A stretch of 64,000 bases of DNA from Asticcacaulis excentricus CB 48 (GTDB taxonomy: Bacteria > Pseudomonadota > Alphaproteobacteria > Caulobacterales > Caulobacteraceae): positions 1,609,001 through 1,673,000 of the forward strand of contig NC_014816.1 in assembly GCF_000175215.2 (NCBI RefSeq), read 5' to 3'. Positions 51,654 through 60,173 of this stretch are shown piece after piece. The translations under genes were made by a program, and so were the position numbers. Each line of letters begins with the position of its first letter. Position 1 is the first letter of the stretch. A model generated the notes under the pieces. The model saw only the letters and a program-made list of their open reading frames with translations. It searched no databases and was not told the DNA's origin.

Positions 51654-52736
51654 TCAAAAACGCTGCGGTGCGTAGGCCTCCGCGCCTTCCGGCGGTTCCT
51701 GCCCGGTTATCAGGGCCGTCAGCACAGTGGCGGCATAGGGGCCATATATCCAGCCATTACGGCGCATTCCGGCGGCGACGTAGACGCCGCTAACGTCGCG
51801 CCCGATCAGCGGCCATTGATCCGGTGTCGCGGCCCGCACCCCAACGCGCGGCGTAACGTCACGAAGCGCCGACACGGACGCAGGCGTGAATTTACCCGCC
51901 TTGTCTTTCAGCGACTCAACGACGCCCGGCTCCACCGCCTCATCGGCCTTACCGGCCTGCATGGTGGCACCAAACTTGGTCAGGCCATCGAGAAACACCC
52001 AGTAGCCCCAGGGCGAACGCACCATGCGCCCGGCCAGTGCCGGGTCGCAGCGTCCCTCACGATCGAGCAGATGTCCCTTGATGGGTGTCAGGACCTTCAA
52101 TGACGGTACAGAGTCTGCAAAGGTCGCCGCCCCATACCCGGCGCAGACCGCCACATGCCCGGCCTGATGCACCGATCCGTCGGACAGTTCGACGCTGTGG
52201 GCGGCTACCTTAGAGACATTGCCCTCGACCCAACGCCCGCCCCGCGCTTCGAACTGCGTTTTCATAAAGGCCAGCACCGGCGCGGCCGCCATCAGCCATT
52301 CGCCGACAATCTCGATACCGTGCAAAGGCGCATGAAACCCCAGTTTGGCGAGGTCTTCTTCGGCCATCACCTGCCCCTTGGCCCCCAAGGCGGTAAAGCG
52401 CGCCATCATGCCGTCAGGCGACGGCCCCGCCTCACCCGACCACACCCAAACGGCGGGCTGCGCCATTTCAAGAATTTCCGACAATCCCAGATCAGCCGCA
52501 AAGGCGGGCCAGTGCTTTTGCGCCGCGACATAGCGGACATAGGACATCTCCGGCTGCGCTTCGGTTAGGGCTTCCATCGCTGGGGCAATCATGCCCGCCG
52601 ACAGGGCCGAGGTGGTGTCTTCGACCCCATCCCTGGCAATCAGGGTCACCGCCAGACCGTAATCCAGCGCGCGCAGAGCGAGGCTGACGCCGGTAATGCC
52701 GCCACCAATGACGATAAGGCTGAAAGATGAAGACAT
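51654..52736 (-). CDS. FAD-dependent oxidoreductase, glycine oxidase ThiO-like
   Basis: 360 aa from the ATG at 52736 (a second ATG 6 nt earlier). FAD motif FSLIVIGGGITGVSLALRAL, then the DAO fold with GHVAVCAGYGAATFADSVPS and GVRAATPDQWPLIGRDVSG, where the last matches the C-terminal flavin-binding loop GVYVAAGMRRNG. It resembles glycine oxidase/D-amino-acid dehydrogenase that makes the thiazole precursor for thiamine or oxidises amino acids. No thi genes adjoin it, so the substrate is uncertain. Confidence 0.87.
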   Translation of the reverse strand: MSSSFSLIVIGGGITGVSLALRALDYGLAVTLIARDGVEDTTSALSAGMIAPAMEALTEAQPEMSYVRYVAAQKHWPAFAADLGLSEILEMAQPAVWVWSGEAGPSPDGMMARFTALGAKGQVMAEEDLAKLGFHAPLHGIEIVGEWLMAAAPVLAFMKTQFEARGGRWVEGNVSKVAAHSVELSDGSVHQAGHVAVCAGYGAATFADSVPSLKVLTPIKGHLLDREGRCDPALAGRMVRSPWGYWVFLDGLTKFGATMQAGKADEAVEPGVVESLKDKAGKFTPASVSALRDVTPRVGVRAATPDQWPLIGRDVSGVYVAAGMRRNGWIYGPYAATVLTALITGQEPPEGAEAYAPQRF

Positions 52737-52871
52737 AGGCATATCCTTTTCAGGCCTGCCTTATAACCGGATTTGCCCGCAGGACCAGAGCCCACGCGAT
52801 CATCGCGTCAATACGTCCGTGGACGATCGAATTAACCATGCCGTAGGTTTTTTGGGAGGCTTTTATCACGA

Positions 52872-52947
52872 TGGTACCGTCTGCTGGTTTCGAACCAGCT
52901 ACCTCCAGAGCCACAATCTGGCGCTCTACCAAGTGAGCTAAGACGGC
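52872..52947 (-). tRNA. tRNA-His(GUG), with A73 and no encoded G-1
   Basis: Acceptor stem GCCGTCT/AGACGGT with a G1-U72 pair, discriminator A at 52875 and encoded CCA (52872-52874). Anticodon stem CCAGA/TCTGG with loop TTGTGGC gives GUG. The T arm GCTGG-TTCGAAA-CCAGC is intact. The base before G1 is T, so there is no G-1, and position 73 is A instead of the usual C. This is the identity pattern described for alphaproteobacterial tRNA-His, read by a special HisRS. Confidence 0.93.
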
Positions 52948-52967
52948 AGACCATCGTGAGGGCCGAT

Positions 52968-52996
52968 CCTCTAAACCGCGACGGCCCTCCAATCAA
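52968..52996 (-). promoter_or_regulatory. Candidate promoter of tRNA-His
   Basis: Minus-strand TTGATT (52991-52996), 17-bp spacer, TAGAGG (52968-52973), 20 nt before the tRNA 5' end. Confidence 0.5.
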
Positions 52997-53050
52997 GGGG
53001 TAATTTCACACGCCGACGCAATAAGCGGTGAAAAAGCGGTTCCGTAACAT

Positions 53051-53605
53051 TCAGTCCACCACCCAGCGAAAGCGGATTTTCAATCCCTCGCCAGCTGTCA
53101 GGGTCTCATCCGGATTTCGTGCGGCAACCCGCCCGTGGTCACGCATCAGACGCAGGGTTGCCTGTCCAAAGCCAAATCCCTGCGGACTCTCAGAGATGAT
53201 CGTACACCCCGTCACACGCCCTTCAGCATCCCAGCGGCACGCAACTGTGCTTTCACCCTTGGCATTGGCATCTATGGCCTTATCGGGCATGTAGTCGGCG
53301 AGGTCTATGGTATCGCCGAGGTCCCACCTGGCCTTAATCGTGTTCGAGTCTATGTTTACGGGAACCGGTGGCGATGCCTCCACGGCGGGAATATCATAAT
53401 GACGGGGTTCGTGGCGCGTCTGACGCGTGACCTGCCCCGAAAGGAAGGCCTCAATACTGTCTGAGACCTGGGACAGACTGGGAAGTGGCTTTGTGTACTC
53501 GGCCAGCAAGCCGGCCCCCACAAACAGCAGCAAGGCCACGATAAGCCAAACCACTAGTCTTTTCAGGCGGCGAGCAGCCGCCTCCCGCTCGTCCTCAACG
53601 ATCAT
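53051..53605 (-). CDS. TonB-family energy transducer-like protein
   Basis: 184 aa. One N-terminal helix (LVVWLIVALLLFVGAGLLAE) and a C-terminal domain with STVACRWDAEGRVTGCTIIS and PQGFGFGQATLRLMRDHG, the TonB C-terminal pattern. The TonB-box-like proline linker is short, about 50 residues. It would link inner-membrane energy (ExbB/D) to an outer-membrane receptor or act as a regulator. It is the third TonB-type protein in 4 kb and sits 22 nt after the M48 protease gene. Confidence 0.8.
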   Translation of the reverse strand: MIVEDEREAAARRLKRLVVWLIVALLLFVGAGLLAEYTKPLPSLSQVSDSIEAFLSGQVTRQTRHEPRHYDIPAVEASPPVPVNIDSNTIKARWDLGDTIDLADYMPDKAIDANAKGESTVACRWDAEGRVTGCTIISESPQGFGFGQATLRLMRDHGRVAARNPDETLTAGEGLKIRFRWVVD

Positions 53606-53627
53606 ACCCCCGCCCCCTTATATAGTG

Positions 53628-54410
53628 CTATTTATAGCCCTTTGACTGGATGTAGGTTTCCAGTTGCGCGATGCGCGTATTGTCTGAAGGGTGGGTCGAA
53701 AGAAATTCCGGCGGCTTGCCCTGATTGAGCGCCTGCATATTGCGCCACAGAGCGATGGATTCTGAGGCCTTATACCCCGCCTTGACCATGATATCGACGC
53801 CGATCCGGTCGGCCTCCAGTTCGTGCTTGCGCGAATAGGGCAGCAGAAGCCCAAGTTGTGCCCCCATGCCGCCATAATTGGCAATCACCTGCTGCGTGCG
53901 GCCCGACGTGGCGCCAGCCGCTGTCTGAAGCGCGATCTGCGCGCCGACCTGCTGCGAATAGCGTTCGGCGGCGTGCTTGCCTATGACGTGCGCCGTTTCG
54001 TGCCCCAGAACCGCCGCCAGTTGATCATCATTCTTGACCACCTTAAACAATCCGGTATTGACGCCTACCTTGTTGCCCGGAATGACGAAAGCATTCGGCT
54101 GATCATCCTGAAACAGCACATATTCCCACTGATTAGGATTGTAGCCCGCCGCCGCGACGATCTTCGCACCGACGGTCTTGACCCGGCGGTTCAGCGCGGC
54201 GTCAGTCGAGACTTTCGAGGTCCGCATCAGTTCCTGCCACCCTTGCAGGGCCGACGGCTCCAGATCGGCATTATCGACCAGAAGGAACTGACTGCGGCCA
54301 AGCGTGTCATTCGTTTCGCAGGCCACCAAAGTCCCGGCGGCCGCGATCAGGGCCGCGATGGTGAGGGTCTTGGGGCTCAGAATGGTTTTCAGACGCGCAG
54401 GCATGGTCAC
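53628..54410 (-). CDS. M48 family zinc metalloprotease, lipoprotein type
   Basis: 260 aa. Signal with lipobox LVAC (residues 28-31). The zinc motif HETAH (137-141, in AAVLGHETAHVIGKH) and the third ligand Glu in RKHELEADRIG are in place. It is related to BepA/LoiP-type proteases that degrade misassembled outer-membrane proteins in the periplasm. It is 22 nt upstream of a TonB-like gene, which suggests that envelope quality control and TonB transport are co-expressed. Confidence 0.92.
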   Translation of the reverse strand: MTMPARLKTILSPKTLTIAALIAAAGTLVACETNDTLGRSQFLLVDNADLEPSALQGWQELMRTSKVSTDAALNRRVKTVGAKIVAAAGYNPNQWEYVLFQDDQPNAFVIPGNKVGVNTGLFKVVKNDDQLAAVLGHETAHVIGKHAAERYSQQVGAQIALQTAAGATSGRTQQVIANYGGMGAQLGLLLPYSRKHELEADRIGVDIMVKAGYKASESIALWRNMQALNQGKPPEFLSTHPSDNTRIAQLETYIQSKGYK

Positions 54411-54493
54411 TCCCTCGGATTTTTCCTAAAATATAATGGCGGCTCCGCGTCGGGCGGTCAATGAAAGCTACGCGCTTGTCCATAAGCCGGACG

Positions 54494-54523
54494 TAAAAAG
54501 GCCTCCGGATGTCCGGAGGCCTT
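54494..54523 (-). terminator. Rho-independent terminator after the middle tonB-like gene
   Basis: A perfect 12-bp palindrome, AAGGCCTCCGGA / TCCGGAGGCCTT, with a 2-nt loop and a TTTTT tail on the minus strand, 22 nt past the stop at 54545. Confidence 0.93.
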
Positions 54524-54544
54524 GGGATATTCGAGACTTTACGC

Positions 54545-55261
54545 CTACTGAAGCGCAAAGCCCATCTTGACGCGCATAGTGGCTCCGACTTCAACGGCAC
54601 CGTTCGATGTATCGGCCCGGCCCTTGGCCTCCACCGCGCGCACGGCGGCATCGCCAAAGCCGTAACCTCTAGGGTCTTCCGACAACACCTCGCACTTCAC
54701 GCGGCCCTTGGTGTCACGCACCGTGCAGGCCAGCGTCGCCGCCCCTTCAACCTCGGCGTCCATGGCGCGGGTGGGGTAATACTCCATCAGGACTGCTGAG
54801 TCGGGGAAACGCGACCATACCGCCCTGACATATGTCGGGCCAACGGCATGAACCGGACCGGATTCGGCCACAGAGCCGGGCTGACCGGTGATGACCGGAA
54901 TGGGACCAGTGACTTCGGGCAGGTCCGACGGCGTCGCCATGAGAGGCAGACTGTCCTCGACCGGCGGGGCCAGCTTATCCGGCGTGTTTAAACGGATCGG
55001 CGTCGTCTGAGGTTTGTGTTCCTGAACCGTTGGCTCAGCGGGCTTTGGCTTGAACGTGACCATTGGCGCTTCGATAACCGGCGTGCCGTCCGGAGCCTCG
55101 CCCAGCTTTACTTCAAAGCGTTCGTTGATGATATAGGCCGCAAGACCAAGATGCACCACAGAGGCAAAGGCAATGCCCACCATGACGGGTTTGGACAGGC
55201 GCTTTTGGGCGGGGGCCTGAAACAAAGGGTTGCGGGTCGGCGGGATGATGGTCGTTGCCAT
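54545..55261 (-). CDS. Energy transducer TonB-family protein
   Basis: 238 aa from the ATG at 55261; a start 33 nt earlier is possible but the residues between are highly charged. TM helix VMVGIAFASVVHLGLAAYII, a Pro/Thr linker (APMVTFKPKPAEPTVQEH) and a TonB C-terminal domain with VEGAATLACTVRDTKGRVKC and PRGYGFGDAAVRAVEAKG. It delivers proton-motive force to TonB-dependent receptors. It is the second of three TonB proteins and has its own terminator. Confidence 0.87.
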   Translation of the reverse strand: MATTIIPPTRNPLFQAPAQKRLSKPVMVGIAFASVVHLGLAAYIINERFEVKLGEAPDGTPVIEAPMVTFKPKPAEPTVQEHKPQTTPIRLNTPDKLAPPVEDSLPLMATPSDLPEVTGPIPVITGQPGSVAESGPVHAVGPTYVRAVWSRFPDSAVLMEYYPTRAMDAEVEGAATLACTVRDTKGRVKCEVLSEDPRGYGFGDAAVRAVEAKGRADTSNGAVEVGATMRVKMGFALQ

Positions 55262-55602
55262 GCGGCGTTTCCTTTCCTTATGGTCTGGTCTCATGACCGG
55301 GGCTCGTCCGGAAAACGGGCGCCGGTACGTTACCGTTTGTTAAACGGCAAGGGTTCGAAGTCTGTTAGCCCGTGTGTCTCAAAGCCCCCTTGCCTGAGAC
55401 CATTCATCGGGAGAAAACCATCTTCCTCTGACTTAGCAAAACATATCACTTAGTGTTTGTAAGTTAAAATGTCTTTTTCGTGATTGGAGCATATTCCGAA
55501 AAGCAGGCAACGGCGTTCGGAGTAAAATACGTTATAAAACAGCATATTGAATCGGATGAATGTTTAGTTGGGCGGATGTTCCGCCACCCGCCCCGCAAAC
55601 AA
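55262..55602. other. Intergenic region between two tonB genes
   Basis: AT-rich, no gene. It should hold the promoter of the 54545 tonB gene, but no convincing box was found. Confidence 0.4.
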
Positions 55603-55633
55603 AAAAGCCCTCCGGCAGAACCGGAGGGCTTTT
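55603..55633 (-). terminator. Rho-independent terminator after tonB of the exbBD operon
   Basis: A 13-bp perfect stem AAAAGCCCTCCGG / CCGGAGGGCTTTT with a 5-nt loop and a T tail on the minus strand, 20 nt past the stop. Confidence 0.95.
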
Positions 55634-55652
55634 CTGAGTTTCGGTAAGAAAC

Positions 55653-56372
55653 CTATTGCAGGGTCCACTTGAAGCGGAACTTCTTGCGGTCACCATCGCG
55701 AAGTTCACCATCGGTGCCCTTCTTGATCTTGGCGTACTTCATGAAGCCCTTCACAGTCGCCGCGCCGAAGCCATAGCCCGCAGGCTTTTCGCTTTCGACC
55801 GTACAGCCCGTGATCTTGCCTTCAGAGTTCAGAACGCAGTCAATCGTGACTTCGCCCTCAACTTCCGCGTCCTGAGCACGCGGGGGATAAAGGTCAAGCA
55901 ACTGATCCGATGACGGCGGCGTCCATTGAGCCGTCGTGTAGCGCGGACCAGCGGGAACAACCGGAGCCGGAGGCGGCGGAGGTCCCGGGACGATTTGCGG
56001 CGGCCCCTTATACTCGACGCGGTCTTCCTTCTTCGTGGCTTCGATCTGAATCGGAGCCGGAGGCGGAGGCGCATCGGTCTGGATCACCGGTTCGCGAACC
56101 TGAAGCTTCGGCGGAGGCGGAGGCATGTCAGGCGGCGGAGGCGGGGGCGGCGGCGGAGGTGGGGGCGGCGGCGCCAGATCTACCAGTTCGGTATCAATCT
56201 TGGTGTCTTCATATTCCACCGGCTTGATTTCGAACTTTTCGTGATAGATGTAGTAGGCCAGTCCCACGTGAGCCACGATTGCCACGCCAATACCGACAAA
56301 CAAGGGCGTTTTGTCCTTGTTTACCGGGGGGTCGAGAATAGGATCTCGACGCCTGTGTGGGGTCTCTTCCAT
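55653..56372 (-). CDS. tonB: Energy transducer TonB
   Basis: 239 aa. TM helix PLFVGIGVAIVAHVGLAYYI, then a linker with an uninterrupted run of fourteen Pro residues (LAPPPPP..PPDMPPPPP) and further Pro-rich stretches. The C-terminal domain holds VEGEVTIDCVLNSEGKITGC and PAGYGFGAATVKGFMKYAKI. The proline linker spans the periplasm. It is the last gene of the exbB-exbD-tonB run (gap 14 nt to exbD), so it is the partner of that motor, driving TonB-dependent receptor uptake. Confidence 0.93.
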   Translation of the reverse strand: MEETPHRRRDPILDPPVNKDKTPLFVGIGVAIVAHVGLAYYIYHEKFEIKPVEYEDTKIDTELVDLAPPPPPPPPPPPPPPDMPPPPPKLQVREPVIQTDAPPPPAPIQIEATKKEDRVEYKGPPQIVPGPPPPPAPVVPAGPRYTTAQWTPPSSDQLLDLYPPRAQDAEVEGEVTIDCVLNSEGKITGCTVESEKPAGYGFGAATVKGFMKYAKIKKGTDGELRDGDRKKFRFKWTLQ

Positions 56373-56386
56373 AATCTCAGGCCCTC

Positions 56387-56824
56387 TTACTTGTTACCAT
56401 CTTCACCGATCAGAGCAACGCTGTAGTAGCCGTTGTCCTGAAGGGCATTCATCACCTGCATGAAGTCCGCATAGCGGGTCTTGCGATCGCAACGAATGAA
56501 GATGCGCTCCTTGTCCGGATCACGTTTGCCGACCTGAATCTTCATGTCGGCCCCAAGATCAGCCAGAGAGGTAGGTTTATCGCCGATGAACACACCGCCA
56601 TCCTGTTGGATGGAGATATAGATCGGCTTGGGCGGGTTTTGTTGCGGCGGGGCGACGGCTGTCGGAAGGTTCACCTCGATCGACACGGAGGCCATGGGAG
56701 CGGCAACCATGAAGATAATCAGAAGAACCAGCATGATATCGACGAACGGCGTAACGTTAATTTCGCTGTTCTGCTCGATATGGAACTTCGAGCCGCCGCT
56801 GCCAGAGGATAGCTTGGCTCCCAT
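56387..56824 (-). CDS. exbD: Biopolymer transporter ExbD
   Basis: 145 aa. The family core is SEINVTPFVDIMLVLLIIFM, with the essential Asp (VDIMLVLL) in the single membrane helix. A periplasmic domain follows (IYISIQQDGGVFIGDKPTSL). With ExbB and TonB it converts the proton gradient into work at the outer membrane. Its start is 6 nt after the exbB stop. Confidence 0.95.
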   Translation of the reverse strand: MGAKLSSGSGGSKFHIEQNSEINVTPFVDIMLVLLIIFMVAAPMASVSIEVNLPTAVAPPQQNPPKPIYISIQQDGGVFIGDKPTSLADLGADMKIQVGKRDPDKERIFIRCDRKTRYADFMQVMNALQDNGYYSVALIGEDGNK

Positions 56825-56830
56825 GAGTAC

Positions 56831-57706
56831 TTACGCCCCTTTGTCGAGTTGACGCGACAGCGAGTTCATCAGTTCCGCAACAAATTGCTCCGAACGAGTA
56901 CCGTAAGCAGCGATCGAGGTGTTGAAGATGTTGTACATGACGACGGCCGGGATAGCGGCAGCCAGACCAATACCGGTAGCGAGCAGGGCTTCGGCGATAC
57001 CCGGAGCCACGACGGCAAGGTTTGTCGTACCCGAGTCAGCGATACCGATAAACGAGTTCATGATGCCGTAAACCGTACCGAACAGACCGACGAAAGGCCC
57101 GATCGAACCGGTCGAAGCGAGGAAGGTCAGGCCACCCGACAGGCGCTTAGCCAGACCGGCCTGAACAGCGTTGATCGAGGACGAAGCACGGTGCAGGGTC
57201 GAGTCGCGGTGCTCACCCGAAACCTGAAGGCCGGCTTGCTTCGAGATCTGGATTTCTTCGGTAGCAACGGCGGCCATGTCAGCCATCGGGTTGCCAGCGA
57301 ACTCATCCGAAGTCGAGATGCGGTTAATGTCGGCGATCGAACGGGCGCCGCGGAAGGCTTCGAGGTAGTTGTTCGACGACTTGTTCAGCTTCGCGAAGAA
57401 CATCAGCTTTATGACCAGAATGGTCCAGGAGATAACGGACGCGGCCACCAGACCGATCATGACAGCCTTAACGACCGGCACGGCCATAATGAACATCGAG
57501 GCAACGGTGATCTTGCCGTGACCGCCGGAAGCGGACGAGGTGGACGATTCTTCGGTGGTCGCCGCAGGTGCCGCCTCAGCAGCCGGGGCTTCAGCAGCAG
57601 CGGGCGACGTAGCCGCAGCCGCGGCAGCCATCGTCGGAGCGCTCAGAAGCAGCGCAGCGGCGCCGAGCAGAGCAATGAGCGGGTTGTGTTTCTTGTGTTC
57701 GAGCAT
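56831..57706 (-). CDS. exbB: MotA/TolQ/ExbB proton channel family protein
   Basis: 291 aa. An N-terminal hydrophobic segment (LIALLGAAALLLSAPTMAAA) and an Ala/Pro/Glu-rich periplasmic extension to about residue 60 precede the three ExbB membrane helices. The family segments are FVGLFGTVYGIMNSFIGIAD and GLAAAIPAVVMYNIFNTSIA. It is the stator-like channel of the ExbBD-TonB motor in the inner membrane. Promoter and regulator signals were not found in the 750-nt upstream gap. Confidence 0.94.
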   Translation of the reverse strand: MLEHKKHNPLIALLGAAALLLSAPTMAAAAAATSPAAAEAPAAEAAPAATTEESSTSSASGGHGKITVASMFIMAVPVVKAVMIGLVAASVISWTILVIKLMFFAKLNKSSNNYLEAFRGARSIADINRISTSDEFAGNPMADMAAVATEEIQISKQAGLQVSGEHRDSTLHRASSSINAVQAGLAKRLSGGLTFLASTGSIGPFVGLFGTVYGIMNSFIGIADSGTTNLAVVAPGIAEALLATGIGLAAAIPAVVMYNIFNTSIAAYGTRSEQFVAELMNSLSRQLDKGA

Positions 57707-58457
57707 TTTTCGCCAATTCCTGAATAAGGATAACCCCCGGTAGGAGGGCTGACCAAGGATTTTCGGGGGCAGCGTGAACCCCCTGGTTTAAGCCTAAGAC
57801 ATATTTAGAACGTGGCACACGAAAGCTCATGTTTCCGTTAAGGTCGCATGTCCCTTCGTGAACCTCTCTTGTGTTACGCATCGTCACGGATCTGCGTCCG
57901 CATACGACTGCGCTGCGCACAAACCTTTTGTCCCTACCCTGCCGAATGACTGAGCGTGGACGATCCCTCTGTTACACCAGTGGTTACAAAGTGATTTGCG
58001 AACTAAAAAAGCAATCCTCCCTCACCCCGTCAAGGTGCTTATCGTGCCACCGTGCGTTACATTTCGGCCACAGGCAAGGCAATTCCTGCGGCTTTTAGCC
58101 AAAAACTCAAACATGTCCGATAGTTAAGCTCGGCCGGTCTTGAGAGAATATTTTTGCGTGAAATGAATTTTTTTTAATTCAGGGTAGTGGTTGTCGTGCA
58201 ACGTGCATCGAAAAGGCGAAAAAGCACCCGCTTTCAACGCTATGTGTCAAATTTATAAAGACGTTTTTACAAACGCCAAGGCGTCTCACGTCCCGAAAAC
58301 GGACCGGATTCGGCTTCGTCGGCGCCCTCCATTTTGTTTCAGATAGCGCTACCACCAGTAATATATTACTTAAATCGGGAAAATTTCCCGCGTTGCAGCA
58401 AATGACAGTGTTCGGAGCATTCAAAAAGCAGATTTAGCCGCAGGAAACGGTGACCGC
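57707..58457. other. 750-nt non-coding stretch before exbB
   Basis: No gene supported; an 81-codon minus-strand frame at 58179-58424 has no family and poor codon use. AT-rich at 58100-58440, with a GAATT(T)6AATTC palindrome at 58165-58180. The exbB promoter and any iron- or carbon-responsive control should lie here, but no Fur box is certain. Confidence 0.4.
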
Positions 58458-59786
58458 TTAACGGCTCGACGGGCCAAGCACTGTGTAGCCTGCCACCTTG
58501 GCCGACAGTTCACTGGCCAGTTCGTAGCTGAGGTAGCCATCCGCGACGCGGCCATTGGCCTTTTGCCATTCCCGTAAAGCCTTACGTGTACCAATGCCAA
58601 TGACGCCATCGACGGTCCCGGCGTTGAAGCCAGCCGCATTCAACGCAGTCTGAACATTTTTGCGCATCGCCAGTGACAGCGGCTGTTCATCCGGCCACGG
58701 CATCTTCAACGCGCTTCGACCCGCGATTCCATCGGCGTTCAGCCCGACGGCCAGCGCATAAGCGGTGGAATTATTGTATTTGCGAATGACAAAATGATTG
58801 GGCAGCGCGAGAAAGGCTGGCCCTTTTGCCCCCGACGGCAGAATCAGTACCGCCGATGCCGTCTTTTCGCTGGCATTCCAGTTACCGCCGTCGGCGCGGA
58901 CCACGCCCTTTTGCGCCCACCAGTCGGGCGTCTGGCTTTCGGTTTCAGCCAGATAGAAGTCGAAACCCGCTGGAAGCGTCACCTCAACCGCCCAGGCCTG
59001 CCCTGGACGCCAGCCCTCGCTTTTTAGCAGATTGGCGGCGGAAGCCAGAGCGTCCGAGTCCGAGGTCCAGATATTGACGTGGCCATCGCCGTCGCCATCC
59101 TGCCCAAGCTTAAGATAATTCTCAGGCAGGAACTGCGTCTGACCCATCGCCCCGGCCCATGAGCCCTTCAGTTCCTGACGCGTGGCCTTGCCGCTCTTTA
59201 TAATAGTCATCACGCTGAGCAACTGTGTTTCGGCCCAGTCGCGGCGACGCCCGTCATAGGCCAATGTCGCAAAAGCGGTGAGGACATCGATATCGCCCTG
59301 CACGCGGCCAAAGTCGCTTTCCATGCCCCAGACACCGCCCAGCACCTCGCGGGGCACGCCATAGCGCGCCTCGATGGCGGCAATATCAGGATTAGCGTTG
59401 ACGCGCTCACGCCCTGTCTGGATACGCGCGGCCGACACGGCGTTTTTGACATAGGACGAGATCGGCTTTGAAAACTCCGGCTGCCCCGTATCGGCCTTGA
59501 CAACCGATTCCTTCGGCTGGACGTCAACCAGCAAGTTTTCGACAAAGGCGCGCTCAAAGCCTCTGGCTGCCGCCTTGGCCACAAAGGCTTCACGCCAGTC
59601 AGCGAAATTAGCATAGGTTACCGGCGCAGACGCCGGTGAGGTCTTCGGTGGCGTTTGCGGCTTATCAGTCGCCTGCCCTGTTTCCGCCCGCGGCGGCTGC
59701 GGCTTGTTCTCAATCGACGTCGGCAGGCTGGAGGCCGTCGAACAGGCGCCGAGGAACAGACACAGACTGAGTACACGCCGCTTCAT
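58458..59786 (-). CDS. MltB-type lytic murein transglycosylase lipoprotein
   Basis: 442 aa from the ATG at 59786 (signal with lipobox LGAC: LSLCLFLGACSTAS). The catalytic region has GVPREVLGGVWGMESDFGRV (Glu in MESDFG), GSWAGAMGQTQFLPENYLKL and DGDGHVNIWTSDSDALASAA. A C-terminal peptidoglycan-binding PGRP/PG_binding_1 domain follows (VQTALNAAGFNAGTVDGVIG). It cleaves peptidoglycan glycan strands in the periplasm, anchored to the outer membrane. Confidence 0.93.
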   Translation of the reverse strand: MKRRVLSLCLFLGACSTASSLPTSIENKPQPPRAETGQATDKPQTPPKTSPASAPVTYANFADWREAFVAKAAARGFERAFVENLLVDVQPKESVVKADTGQPEFSKPISSYVKNAVSAARIQTGRERVNANPDIAAIEARYGVPREVLGGVWGMESDFGRVQGDIDVLTAFATLAYDGRRRDWAETQLLSVMTIIKSGKATRQELKGSWAGAMGQTQFLPENYLKLGQDGDGDGHVNIWTSDSDALASAANLLKSEGWRPGQAWAVEVTLPAGFDFYLAETESQTPDWWAQKGVVRADGGNWNASEKTASAVLILPSGAKGPAFLALPNHFVIRKYNNSTAYALAVGLNADGIAGRSALKMPWPDEQPLSLAMRKNVQTALNAAGFNAGTVDGVIGIGTRKALREWQKANGRVADGYLSYELASELSAKVAGYTVLGPSSR

Positions 59787-59866
59787 ACAGATCATCCTTC
59801 CGATACAAGTCCGAATCTTAGCCTTGGAATGATGTCATTTCCAAGCGCAAAGCGGTAAACATGCTG

Positions 59867-60169
59867 TTATGAGCGCTTATCGACCAGACCGGATAGCACC
59901 TGTATGTAGCGGGCGAAGGCCTGACGCCCGGCAGGGGTGATATGCACGCGCGTCAACGGCTTCTTGCCCTGATAGCCCTTGATGATCTCCACATAGCCCG
60001 CGTCCTCCAGCTTGGAGAGGTGCACCGACAGATTGCCTTGCGTCGCTTCGAGCACGCCTTTCAGCTCGTTGAAATCGGCGGCTTCCGCGTCGGCCAGATA
60101 GGCCATTATCCCCAACCGCAGGCGGCCGTGGATCGCATCGTCCAGCCGGTTGACGTCAAAGCCACTCAT
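59867..60169 (-). CDS. Winged-helix transcriptional regulator
   Basis: 100 aa. ADFNELKGVLEATQGNLSVH and LSKLEDAGYVEIIKGYQGKK form helix 2, recognition helix and wing of a MarR/ArsR-like wHTH (HTH_27 type). It has no ligand domain. It is the last gene of the operon that starts with an acyltransferase, 5 nt after the membrane-protein gene on the minus strand, and two palindromic TAAACTRGTYTA sites precede that operon, so autoregulation is likely (inference). Confidence 0.85.
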   Translation of the reverse strand: MSGFDVNRLDDAIHGRLRLGIMAYLADAEAADFNELKGVLEATQGNLSVHLSKLEDAGYVEIIKGYQGKKPLTRVHITPAGRQAFARYIQVLSGLVDKRS

Positions 60170-60173
60170 AAAC

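Noticed and set aside
55926..56426. Arg-rich plus-strand ORF opposite tonB
   Set aside because: It is the antisense of the tonB proline run and codons of the real gene.
58179..58424. 81-codon minus-strand ORF before exbB
   Set aside because: No family motif, no Shine-Dalgarno, A+T-rich non-coding look.
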